Positions 17,241-25,315 of a DNA stretch of 64,000 bases are shown one piece after another (position 1 is the first letter of the stretch; each line of letters begins with the position of its first letter). The notes beneath the pieces were generated by a model that searched no databases, was not told where the DNA came from, and was given only the letters and a program-made list of their open reading frames with translations. The stretch comes from Mesorhizobium huakuii. GTDB taxonomy: Bacteria > Pseudomonadota > Alphaproteobacteria > Rhizobiales > Rhizobiaceae. The stretch covers positions 124,001 to 188,000 of the forward strand of contig NZ_BSNY01000034.1 of NCBI RefSeq assembly GCF_030160235.1. Direction: 5' to 3'. The position numbers and the translations under genes are program-made.

Positions 17241-20200
17241 TCAGGCGGCCTCAACCTTGGCGACCGGCGCATCCTGCCCCCGCACCAGTTTGGTCACGCC
17301 GGCGAAGTCGAGCTTGCCGGAGCCGAGCACCGGGACTTTCGGGACGACGCGCACTTCGGCGGGCACCATCAGGTCCATGGCGCCATTGGCCTTGGCGAAG
17401 GCCAGGAATTCGGCACGTGTGGCGCCGGAAGCCTCGGTGATGAGAATGAGCTTCTCGCCCTTTCGCGCGTCCGGCATGGAAGCGACCGCCGACAACGAGC
17501 CTTTCCACACTTCACCCGCCAGCGCCTCGACGGCGGCGAGCGAGATCATCTCGCCACCGATCTTGGCGAAACGCTTGGCGCGGCCGCGAATGGTGATGAA
17601 GCCGCCCTCGTCGACCGAGACGACATCGCCGGTGTCATGCCAGCCATCCTCCAGCGGTTCCAGAACACCCGGCTTCTCGGCGCGCAGATAACCCGACATG
17701 ACATTTGGGCCGCGCACGTAGAGACGCCCGCCTTCATCGACGCCGGGTACCGGATCCAGGCGGTATTCCATGCCGGGCATGATTTTGCCGACGCTGCCGG
17801 ACTTGTTGTACATCGGCGTGTTGATGGCGATCACCGGCGCCGCTTCGGTCACGCCGTAGCCTTCGAGGATACGCACCCCGAACTTCTCCATGTAGGTCAT
17901 GCGCGTCGCCGCCTTGACCGGTTCGGCGCCGGCAAAACAATAGCGTATCGAGCGGAAGTCGTAGGGGTGCGCGGTGCGGGCATAGCCGCTGAGGAACGTA
18001 TCGGTGCCGAAGATGATCGTCGCGTTGGACGCATAGATCAGTTCCGGCACGATGCGGTAGTGCAGCGGCGAGGGGTAGAAGAAGACCGGCACGCCCGAGA
18101 TCAGCGGCAGAACCGTGCCGGCCGTCATGCCGAAGGAATGGAAGATCGGCAGTACGTTGAACACCTTGTCGCCCGAGTGGAAGTCGATGCGCGAGGCCGC
18201 CTGCGCGGCATTGGCCAGGATGTTGCGGTGGGTGAGCACGACGCCCTTCGGCGTGCCTTCCGAGCCCGAGGTGAACAGGATCACCGCCGGATCGTCGGGC
18301 TTGCGCGGCGCGCGCGGCGTCGACTTGCGCAGCAGGCCGAGCAGCTTGTCCTTGAGACCGATGGTTTTGCGCAGATCGTCGAGCCAGACGATGTCGACCG
18401 ACCGGCCGACTTCCTCGACCACCGCGCCGAGCTTTGCCTGCTCGACAAACGCGCGGGACGTGAGCACCGTACGCACCTCGGCCGCCTTGCAGGCGGACAG
18501 GATGTTGGCTGCGCCCGCGGTGAAGTTGATCATCGCCGGCACCTTGCCGGACGACATCACGCCAAGCAGTGTGGCGCACGAGCCGTTGGCGTTGGGCAGC
18601 ATGATGCCGAGCGTCTGCTGATCGGCATAAAGGTTCTGGAATTTCTCGCCGAGCACGGCGGCCGCCGTCAGCAGCTTGCCATAGCTCAGCGAGCCGGTGA
18701 CCGGATCCTGCACGGCGAGCCGTTTCATGCCGCGTTCATTCGCCGTCAGGATGACCTTTTCCAGCACGGTCTTGTCGATGTCCTGGGTGCGGAAGACGAG
18801 ATCCGACATGACCTGATAGAGTGCCGCACCCGCAGCGGCGCGGCGCTTGCGGCCCTTCAGTTGCGGCGGCACTTCGAGCTTGACCGGCTCCAGAATGGTC
18901 ACCTTGACCTTCGGGAACAGGCGGCGGCGCACATGCTGCGACGTCAGCCGGGAGAACGGGCTTTTCTCCAACCCGTCGATGCGGATCGGAACGACCATCG
19001 AGCCGGTCTTGTCGGCCACCATGGCGGCGCCGTCATAGACCTTCATCAATCCGCCGGTGACGGTGATGCGACCTTCGGGGAAGATAACCAGCGGGTCGCC
19101 GCCCTGCACGATCTTGATCAGCGTGCGGGTCGACATTGGCTTGGCCGGATTGAGCGGCAAGGCGCGGGCGAGCTTCATGAACGGCTTCATCCACCAGGCC
19201 TGGGCGATGGCGTAGTCGATGGCGAAGACCGGCTCCTCATCGGTCAGCGTCAGCGCCAGCGGGCCGTCGAGGAAGCTGACATGGTTGAGCGCCAGGATCG
19301 GCGCCTTGCCGGCCGACTTGAGGTTCTCCATGCCCTCGACTTCCAGGCGAAGGAAGGCGCGGAACAGGATGGAGACGAAATCGCGGAAGGCGTTGGTCGG
19401 CAGGAATTTCAGCATCAGCCAGGCGGCGACGGCGTTGGCGGCGGCGAGGCCGAACAGGATGCCGCCGGTGGAAACTTTCGTCTGGATCACGGCGACGATA
19501 ATGCCGCCGACGGTCATGAAGCCGGCATTGACGATGCTGACCGCGGCGACGACACGGGCGCGACGCGCTTCGGGCGACCAGGCCTGCACGGCGGCGAAGG
19601 TCGGCACCACGAGGAAGGCGCTGGCGATGGCCATGCCGGCGAGGTCGATCGCGACACGGATCGTGTTTGGCCCGGCGAAGAACAGGCCGAGGGTTTCCGC
19701 CTTCGGCGAAGGCTGCATGCTCCAGATGGTCCAGGCCAGATGCAGACCGAACAGCGCCAGCAACGCCGTGCCGACCGGTGCGGGCAGAAGCACGATGCGT
19801 CCCTGCGACATCCATGCGGCAATCGCCGAGCCGATGGCGATCGAAACGGCGAAGACAGCGAGATAGACGGTGACGGCGATCTCGTTGCCGCCGAGCGAAT
19901 CCTTGATCAAGGTCGGCAGGATCGAAAGCACGATGGCGCCGATCAGCCAGAACCACGAGGTCATCAGGCCGGCGCGCCAGATCCGCGTGTCGGTCCGCAA
20001 CTCGCTGACCTGGCGCCATGTCGAGCGGAAGATGTTCCTGTCGATGACGAGGCCAGGCGCCGCCGAACCCGTGGGTGGAATATAGCGGCTGACGAACCAG
20101 CAGCCGACGGCCAAGGCCATCATGATCGGCCCGAAGACCGTAACGCCTATGCCATCGGCCGACACGACGCCGCCGGCGATAGTGCCGCCGAGAATGGCGG

Positions 20201-20660
20201 CAAATGTGGCCGACTCGATCCAGGCGTTGGCCTTGGGCAGTTCCTTGCGCTCGAGGTGATCGGGCAGGATGCCGTATTTGATCGGCCCGAACAGCGCCGA
20301 AATGATGCCGAACATCAGCAGCGCCGTCATCAACACAGGAATAGACGACAGCGCGATGCCGGCGACGGAGACACCCGCGGCGGCAATCTCGGCGAATTTG
20401 AGCCGGCGCGCGATCAGGGCCTTGTCGAAGCGGTCGGCCATCTCGCCGCCAAGCGCCGACAAGAGCAGGAAGGGCGCCATAAAGACGGCCCCGGCGAGCG
20501 TGACCAGCGAGGCCGCCTGGCCGGCTGCCAGCGTGAAGAGGATCAGGAACACCAGCGTGTTCTTGAGGAAATTGTCGTTGAAGGCGGACAGGAACTGCGT
20601 CCAGAACAGAGGCGCAAAGCGCCGAGACAACATCAGATGCGTGTTCATGGCGATTTCCAT
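17241..20660 (-). CDS. aas: Acyl-[ACP]-phospholipid acyltransferase / acyl-ACP synthetase with MFS domain (LplT-Aas fusion)
   Basis: About 1139 residues with three modules. Residues 1-430 are an MFS transporter (LplT-like; FWTQFLSAFNDNFLKNTLVF at the start). About 440-640 is a PlsC acyltransferase with NHVSFLDGP (HX4D) and IFPEGRITVTGG. The remainder is an AMP-forming acyl-ACP synthetase with FTSGSEGTPKGVV, EGYGVTEAAPV, DTGDVVSVDEGGF and a C-terminal GSGKLDFAG. The protein should flip in and reacylate lysophospholipids at the inner membrane. Enterobacteria encode LplT and Aas as separate proteins; the fusion is known in other bacteria. ATG 20660 was chosen just before the family N-terminus; ATG 20648 is possible. 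Probably regulated from the repeated operators at 20798-20866. Confidence 0.9.
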   Translation of the reverse strand: MEIAMNTHLMLSRRFAPLFWTQFLSAFNDNFLKNTLVFLILFTLAAGQAASLVTLAGAVFMAPFLLLSALGGEMADRFDKALIARRLKFAEIAAAGVSVAGIALSSIPVLMTALLMFGIISALFGPIKYGILPDHLERKELPKANAWIESATFAAILGGTIAGGVVSADGIGVTVFGPIMMALAVGCWFVSRYIPPTGSAAPGLVIDRNIFRSTWRQVSELRTDTRIWRAGLMTSWFWLIGAIVLSILPTLIKDSLGGNEIAVTVYLAVFAVSIAIGSAIAAWMSQGRIVLLPAPVGTALLALFGLHLAWTIWSMQPSPKAETLGLFFAGPNTIRVAIDLAGMAIASAFLVVPTFAAVQAWSPEARRARVVAAVSIVNAGFMTVGGIIVAVIQTKVSTGGILFGLAAANAVAAWLMLKFLPTNAFRDFVSILFRAFLRLEVEGMENLKSAGKAPILALNHVSFLDGPLALTLTDEEPVFAIDYAIAQAWWMKPFMKLARALPLNPAKPMSTRTLIKIVQGGDPLVIFPEGRITVTGGLMKVYDGAAMVADKTGSMVVPIRIDGLEKSPFSRLTSQHVRRRLFPKVKVTILEPVKLEVPPQLKGRKRRAAAGAALYQVMSDLVFRTQDIDKTVLEKVILTANERGMKRLAVQDPVTGSLSYGKLLTAAAVLGEKFQNLYADQQTLGIMLPNANGSCATLLGVMSSGKVPAMINFTAGAANILSACKAAEVRTVLTSRAFVEQAKLGAVVEEVGRSVDIVWLDDLRKTIGLKDKLLGLLRKSTPRAPRKPDDPAVILFTSGSEGTPKGVVLTHRNILANAAQAASRIDFHSGDKVFNVLPIFHSFGMTAGTVLPLISGVPVFFYPSPLHYRIVPELIYASNATIIFGTDTFLSGYARTAHPYDFRSIRYCFAGAEPVKAATRMTYMEKFGVRILEGYGVTEAAPVIAINTPMYNKSGSVGKIMPGMEYRLDPVPGVDEGGRLYVRGPNVMSGYLRAEKPGVLEPLEDGWHDTGDVVSVDEGGFITIRGRAKRFAKIGGEMISLAAVEALAGEVWKGSLSAVASMPDARKGEKLILITEASGATRAEFLAFAKANGAMDLMVPAEVRVVPKVPVLGSGKLDFAGVTKLVRGQDAPVAKVEAA

Positions 20661-20797
20661 TTGGCGAACCCCTACGACGGTGTGCCGGCGGGTCCTGCGG
20701 GTTGCAGGCGCGGTTTCGATCTCAGTGATAGTCTTGAGCTGGTTAAACTTCCTTGCAGTGCTTGATGTCCATACCGTGGCTTTCGGCCTGTCGAAAA

Positions 20798-20866
20798 TGA
20801 ACATCGTTCACAAGTGCACTCTATCACGCTTTGAACATTGTTCAAGTCGAAATTGAACGACGTTCA
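20798..20866 (-). promoter_or_regulatory. Three TGAAC-N3-GTTCA operators upstream of aas
   Basis: Three 13-bp palindromes with identical arms: TGAACATCGTTCA (20798-20810), TGAACATTGTTCA (20832-20844) and TGAACGACGTTCA (20854-20866). Their starts are 34 and 22 bp apart, the latter about two helical turns. They lie 138-206 bp upstream of the aas ATG, the place for repressor sites. Size and symmetry fit a TetR/AcrR-type dimer; no such regulator gene is in the window. An inverted CTATCAC/GTGATAG pair (20821-20827, 20882-20888) surrounds the last two sites. Confidence 0.7.
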
Positions 20867-20938
20867 CGACTGTCTGAACGGTGTGATAGCGGGGTACGTC
20901 TGTCAGTGTGTCAGGGCGACCCGATTACCGGACCTAGC

Positions 20939-21133
20939 CCGAGCGTCGCCACCGTCTTCAGTGCGCCGTCGAGCATGTCGCCCTTTTCGTCCTTCAGCGC
21001 CGCCTCGCGCAGGCGGCGGATCCAGTCGGCGGCATCGTCGCGGCCCTTGAGCATGGCGAGCGCCGACAGAACGCGGTCGAATTTCGACTGCGCCCGGACA
21101 TGGGTGTCGCTGTAGCCCTTGATCAGCCGGCGG
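20939..21133. repeat. 195-bp direct repeat, copy A (displaced 3' end of iorB)
   Basis: This copy is identical to 23754-23948 except for two substitutions. It encodes, on the minus strand, the last 64 or so residues of the IorB-type subunit without the rest of the gene. Read on, its frame continues past the repeat as LGPVIGSP and stops at about 20912, which is probably the ancestral end of iorB. Copy A is therefore the original 3' end, separated from the gene by the inserted segment. The last codons and stop of the DUF4435 gene also lie in it. Confidence 0.93.
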
Positions 21134-22073
21134 AAGTGTCGCTTCCCACGACGGGAATTCTGGCTATAAAAGTAGAAAGGCTTGGCGGCATTATCGATTT
21201 CATTGCCAAAGCCGCCAACGAAACCAAGTCTGTGTTTACCTTAGCTCGTCGCTCAACACCTTTGAACAACACTGTATCACTGCTGCATCGATCCGTGGCA
21301 ACAAGTTCCAGCCATTTCTTAAGAAAAAGTAGAGCGAACTTCCCCCTATATCGCGTGATCGGATCCAAAGCTTCGAACTCGGCAACAAGGTCTGGGTGAT
21401 CCTTTGCATCTATCTCGACATCAAGCTTTATCGACATTTCTTTGTCCGCCGCAGCCGTTGCCGAAGAAACCGTCACACTGGCAAATTTAGACAATTTTGT
21501 TGGCAAAGACGCGTTCACACCCAACCGGCGCGCTAAGAATAATCTAAGATTGAGTGGCTTCGTAGCTGTTAAGAAATCCCCATATGCCCTCTCAAAAAGC
21601 ATAATCACTTCATCCCTAGTCACGGGATGCGCATGGCAATGGAGTTCATTTTTTAAAATCTCATCCACAACATCTTTTGATACAAAGTAATTTTCTACAG
21701 AATATCTATCTGTCATAAAAACATTTTTTGCTTCTGGCCAACCTTCTAAATCATCGAAATCCCTATCTACGAATAAATACACCCCATCTCGCAAATTTCC
21801 TAAATCTCGCTCCAGCATATGGCAAAAATCCTTTACTTGCTTTTTACCACCGCAAGGGAACGGCTCGTAGCTCAAATTATCTTGTATTCTTCTTATCCAC
21901 GAATAGTATGCAGACTTGTCATCGTCTCCCTCAAAAGCGAACACCAATGCACGGGGCTTCGAGGCGCGCAAATTGGTCAGCAATATCTTAAGGACGGCCG
22001 GCCCCTTCCGCGAAGAGCGCATCCGCTCCAAATAATCCCCACCATCTCCACTACTCACTGATCTCACCTTCAT
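21123..22073 (-). CDS. DUF4435 TOPRIM-like protein, PARIS AriB-like
   Basis: About 316 residues from ATG 22073 (or 299 from ATG 22022, which has GGAG close before it). TOPRIM-type features are seen: FAFEGDDDKSAYY with the catalytic-type Glu at about residue 48, VYLFVDRDFDD with the DxDxD set at about 103-107, then RYSVENYFVS, the SVENY signature of DUF4435. A C-terminal helical part follows. In PARIS systems AriB is the toxic nuclease released by AriA when phage anti-restriction proteins appear. Its start overlaps the ATPase gene by 23 bp, and its stop lies inside repeat copy A. AT-rich codons suggest transfer. DUF4435 by motif is secure; the PARIS assignment is inference. Confidence 0.8.
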   Translation of the reverse strand: MKVRSVSSGDGGDYLERMRSSRKGPAVLKILLTNLRASKPRALVFAFEGDDDKSAYYSWIRRIQDNLSYEPFPCGGKKQVKDFCHMLERDLGNLRDGVYLFVDRDFDDLEGWPEAKNVFMTDRYSVENYFVSKDVVDEILKNELHCHAHPVTRDEVIMLFERAYGDFLTATKPLNLRLFLARRLGVNASLPTKLSKFASVTVSSATAAADKEMSIKLDVEIDAKDHPDLVAEFEALDPITRYRGKFALLFLKKWLELVATDRCSSDTVLFKGVERRAKVNTDLVSLAALAMKSIMPPSLSTFIARIPVVGSDTSAG

Positions 22074-23598
22074 CAACGTCAGCAGGCATCGCGAGAGGGT
22101 CAACAATGACCTCCAAAGGTCGCGCATATGGTTCAAGTTCGTTGTCAAATACGAATGGAGAATGTGTAATGGCAACCACCTGCTGGCACGATGGCGCAGA
22201 TATGACGTCGACCAAAATCTGCTTCTGCCAATCAATCGATAGCGAAAGCTCCGGCTCATCGATTAATACAATTTTCTGCTTTTTGTACAAATATATCTTC
22301 GCAAAAAGCGAAATCATTTGTTTTTCTCCCGACGATAGAGCATCAAGAGATATCTTTCTATCCGGAGATATACTATGAACTTCTACCATCATATTTTTTC
22401 TGTTAAGGCGAAGCTCCTTCGCGTCAGAATGCCTGATGTCAGGCACGACACCCCACGATAAGGAGGTGCTTAGATCAAGCGAACATAGATACTTATTACA
22501 ACTAAGTATAAAGTCCTCCACCGGAGACTCTATGCCTCTTGTCGCCTCGATAGGCTTGTTTAATTTACCTAGAAAATAAAATAGAAACTTATTAGATCCG
22601 TAAGAGAGATCGGTCTCTCCATATATCTTATCAATCTTGGGGATTGCAACGTCCTGAAATGGCCCATATCGAGGTCCTTCCTTCAAGCGCGAGAAGAAGA
22701 GCATCAGAGACTCCCTATCCGGGATATCATCCGAAGCAGGGTCATCTCTATCAAACGTGCCATCGATGAGCTCGTTTATTATATTTGCACTTATTTCTCG
22801 ATACTTTGCATTTGATTCAAATAGTATCTCCTGATTTAGTTCAGACAACCGCCTAGATATATCGGACAGTCCAAATTGGATGTCGGCCGTAAACAGACTT
22901 CTGGGCGGAACCCTGATCTTTGCCGACGACGACCGGCGGCCAACCTGGCGCGAGACGCCGTCTGCCTCTAGCTCTAGAGGTAGTTCTATGCGCCTATAAG
23001 TTGGTAGATAGACAACTTCGATACCGCGCAGCGCCTCCCTGACTGATTTTATTATCGACATTATATTCTTGTTCTTTGAAAAAAGAGCGTTTGATAGTCT
23101 GTCAAATATCTTCTTTGCCTCAGCGATTGAAGACGTTTTATTGTAAACAGACCTAAATACCTCAGATGTCATTAGATCAGATGTGTTTCCAGAGACAAGA
23201 ATATACTCATCTCCAACAAAATCCTGTAGAGCCGTCGAATTTATTCCGTATTGTATTGCGGTTGCGGCGATTTCACTTTTTTGTGTTAGACTTAGAGCGT
23301 CTATAATATCACTTCTGTGCAGGACCAATTCTTGGTCTACATGACCAAACCGGCAACGTATTGTGCTGAATTCGAGGTTCGCGAGCCGAATAAACCGCGT
23401 CTTTAAGAACGCGTCCAGAGCAGCCAGAAGGGTTGTCTTTCCCGACCCGTTGCGGGCAATTAGGACTGTTGCTGCATATTCGGAGTAGAGGCGAACGGTC
23501 CTATACCCGAAAAGCCCTTCTATACTAAATTCTTGTACGACAGGCGGACTCGAGGCTTTGAAGTCTGTATTACTTGACGCCGGCTGAGATTCTGTCAT
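22051..23598 (-). CDS. AAA family (ABC-type) ATPase, PARIS AriA-like
   Basis: About 515 residues. Walker A ARNGSGKTTLL is at about residues 48-58, near the N-terminus after FSIEGLFGYRTVRL. The ABC-like signature LSSGEKQMISLFAK is followed by Walker B KIVLIDEPELSLSIDWQ and a His-switch-like VVAITHSPFVF. This order, with a long helical insertion between Walker A and the signature, is the AAA_15/AAA_21 type found in OLD-like and PARIS AriA proteins. ATG 23598 follows a GGAAGAGAG site; a GTG at 23613 is the alternative. It precedes and overlaps the DUF4435 gene. The 140 bp upstream should hold the promoter. OLD-family nuclease partners were considered, but no TOPRIM domain is fused here. Confidence 0.82.
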   Translation of the reverse strand: MTESQPASSNTDFKASSPPVVQEFSIEGLFGYRTVRLYSEYAATVLIARNGSGKTTLLAALDAFLKTRFIRLANLEFSTIRCRFGHVDQELVLHRSDIIDALSLTQKSEIAATAIQYGINSTALQDFVGDEYILVSGNTSDLMTSEVFRSVYNKTSSIAEAKKIFDRLSNALFSKNKNIMSIIKSVREALRGIEVVYLPTYRRIELPLELEADGVSRQVGRRSSSAKIRVPPRSLFTADIQFGLSDISRRLSELNQEILFESNAKYREISANIINELIDGTFDRDDPASDDIPDRESLMLFFSRLKEGPRYGPFQDVAIPKIDKIYGETDLSYGSNKFLFYFLGKLNKPIEATRGIESPVEDFILSCNKYLCSLDLSTSLSWGVVPDIRHSDAKELRLNRKNMMVEVHSISPDRKISLDALSSGEKQMISLFAKIYLYKKQKIVLIDEPELSLSIDWQKQILVDVISAPSCQQVVAITHSPFVFDNELEPYARPLEVIVDPLAMPADVDEGEISE

Positions 23599-23749
23599 CT
23601 CGCTCTCTTCCACGTTTTTTCGCTCGATTTTCTAAGGCTGGATGGTACGTTCTGAAATTATGGTGGTCTACGGCCAAGTAGGAATATTTTAAGTGTGCTC
23701 TGCCGAACAGCTTATGACACCCTAGCGCATTTGCGGAACAGCATCGCTA

Positions 23750-25315
23750 TCATCCGAGCGTCGCCACCGTCTTCAGTGCGCCGTCGAGCATGTCGCCCTT
23801 TTCGTCCTTCAGCGCCGCCTCGCGCAGGCGGCGGATCCAGTCGGCGGCATCGTGGCGGCCCTCGAGCATGGCGAGCGCCGACAGAACGCGGTCGAATTTC
23901 GACTGCGCCCGGACATGGGTGTCGCTGTAGCCCTTGATCAGCCGGCGGCAATTGAGGATTTCGACGGCGAGCGCATAGTCCTGGGGCACATGGGCGAGCG
24001 CCAGCGCGTACCAGCGTTCGAGATGAGCAGTCTCGACCCTGTGGCGCAGCAGGCCGCGCCGCCAGCGGCGCAGGCCGCCGATGAACCACAAAGCGGCGAA
24101 GCCGGCAAAGCTGTCGGTGCGGATGCGGCGGCCATGGTTGATGCGGCGGTCGAGGAAGGCGGCAAGCCTCGGCCGGCTCTCGATATAGCTTCCCAGCCCC
24201 GCCGGCATCGTGCCGCAGAACTCCTCGATGCGGGGATGGAAATATTCGGTCACCTGCAGGATCGAGCCATCCTTGACGCCGACTTCCTTGCGCACGCGTT
24301 TGTCGCGGGTCGAGCGCGTCTTCAGATCGGCGACGCGGATCATGTCGTCGTAGCAGAGGGCATTGGCGAGATGCTTGGCGGCGGCGATGGACAGCGCATA
24401 TGCATGGTCGGCGCTGTCCATCGCGACGGCCCGGTCCAGCCGGTCGAGATACTCGCGCCCATAGGCGATGTCCTGATAATCGACGACCTTCCTCAGACCC
24501 CGCAACGCCATGTCGCGCACCGCCACGGGCATCAGGTCGATGCGGGCAGCGAGCGCCTGCCAGCCCTGGAGCAGGTTTTGCGGGCCGCTCACGCGCCCTG
24601 CGCCCAGGGCGGATTCGACAATGGCCGGCCCTGCCGGCTTCGGCGCCGGCGCGGCCGTGCCGCGTGCGCGGTCATAGGCGGCGCCAAAGGCGGCGAGGCT
24701 GGCCTTGACGCCACGGCCGCCGGCACCGATCGCCTGCTCATAGCTTTCGCGCGTGAACGGCAGCGCGTCCGATCCGGCCAGCGCGCCAAGCAGGCTGGCC
24801 GAGATCATCGAACCATTGTCGGCGGCGATCTTTTCCATGTCGAAGGCGATGAAGCGCTTCGATGCTGCTTCCGCCGTCGCATGCACCTTGGAAGACGAGG
24901 CCCGGCCGTCGCCCGGCTCGATCTTCTCCGACACGGCGGCGATGCGGTGCGAGGACGCGATCAGCGTGGTGCGCTCGGGCGTGACGAAACCCCTGATGAT
25001 GGCGCGGCCGGCTTCCATCAATTCGGCGGCGATCAGTATGTCGACATCGCCTTGCGAGGGCGACAGAGCGAAGACCGGCAGCCGGCCGGTGTCGCGGGCC
25101 ATCTCGACATAGTAGATGGTGGCGCCGGTGCGCTGCGCCACGCCGGCGACCGAGGTTGACTGCGCGACGTAGCCATTGCGCTCGGCGACATCGGTGATCC
25201 AGTCGGCCAGCACGCCGCCGCCCTGGCCGCCGACCGCCAGCACGGCGAGCTTGATGACGCGCTCGTCGTCCTGGGCGCCGGGCTTGGCGCGGAATGGGGG
25301 GACAGCGTCAAGCAT
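23750..25315 (-). CDS. iorB: Indolepyruvate:ferredoxin oxidoreductase, beta subunit with C-terminal extension
   Basis: Subunit of a thiamine-diphosphate-dependent 2-oxoacid:acceptor oxidoreductase that makes acyl-CoA and CO2 from aryl 2-oxoacids. Residues about 10-190 are the pyruvate-ferredoxin-oxidoreductase gamma domain (VLAVGGQGGGVLADWI, GVAQRTGATIYYVEM, LLGALAGSDALPFTRESY). The remaining 320 residues form the extra domain (DUF6537-like) found in bacterial two-subunit forms but not in the short archaeal IorB. It overlaps iorA by eight bases. The last codons lie in the duplicated 195-bp repeat, and the C-terminus seems cut by about eight residues by the insertion. The neighbours suggest an aromatic 2-oxoacid such as isatinate as substrate. 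Confidence 0.85.
   Translation of the reverse strand: MLDAVPPFRAKPGAQDDERVIKLAVLAVGGQGGGVLADWITDVAERNGYVAQSTSVAGVAQRTGATIYYVEMARDTGRLPVFALSPSQGDVDILIAAELMEAGRAIIRGFVTPERTTLIASSHRIAAVSEKIEPGDGRASSSKVHATAEAASKRFIAFDMEKIAADNGSMISASLLGALAGSDALPFTRESYEQAIGAGGRGVKASLAAFGAAYDRARGTAAPAPKPAGPAIVESALGAGRVSGPQNLLQGWQALAARIDLMPVAVRDMALRGLRKVVDYQDIAYGREYLDRLDRAVAMDSADHAYALSIAAAKHLANALCYDDMIRVADLKTRSTRDKRVRKEVGVKDGSILQVTEYFHPRIEEFCGTMPAGLGSYIESRPRLAAFLDRRINHGRRIRTDSFAGFAALWFIGGLRRWRRGLLRHRVETAHLERWYALALAHVPQDYALAVEILNCRRLIKGYSDTHVRAQSKFDRVLSALAMLEGRHDAADWIRRLREAALKDEKGDMLDGALKTVATLG
23754..23948. repeat. 195-bp direct repeat, copy B (3' end of the intact iorB)
   Basis: This copy forms the present 3' end of iorB and matches 20939-21133 at 193 of 195 positions. 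Immediately beyond it the reading frame meets TGA (23750-23752), supplied by the inserted segment, so IorB now ends at VATLG rather than continuing for about eight residues as in copy A. Confidence 0.93.

Larger units (their letters stand above)
20939..23948. mobile_element. Inserted defence island flanked by 195-bp direct repeats
   Basis: The segment between the repeats (21134-23753, about 2.6 kb) is clearly poorer in GC than both flanks and uses many ATA, TTA and AAT codons. It holds just two genes, an AAA ATPase and a DUF4435 protein. It sits between iorB and its displaced 3' end, so it was inserted there with duplication of 195 bp. No integrase, transposase or short terminal inverted repeats are visible. 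How it moved is open: a helper integrase, homologous exchange or illegitimate recombination are all possible. Confidence 0.75.

Noticed and set aside
17151-20765. Very long open frame antisense to aas (over 1200 codons)
   Set aside because: High GC makes long antisense frames common; the translation is rich in Arg/His/Asp without domains, while the minus-strand frame shows three well-known domains in order.
22051-23598. OLD-family nuclease (ATPase fused to TOPRIM)
   Set aside because: The ATPase ends without a TOPRIM domain; the TOPRIM-like protein is a separate DUF4435 gene, which fits PARIS better.
20939-23948. Insertion sequence or integrative element with its own transposase/integrase
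   Set aside because: No transposase, integrase, or short inverted ends are readable; the repeats are a duplicated gene end, not IS ends.
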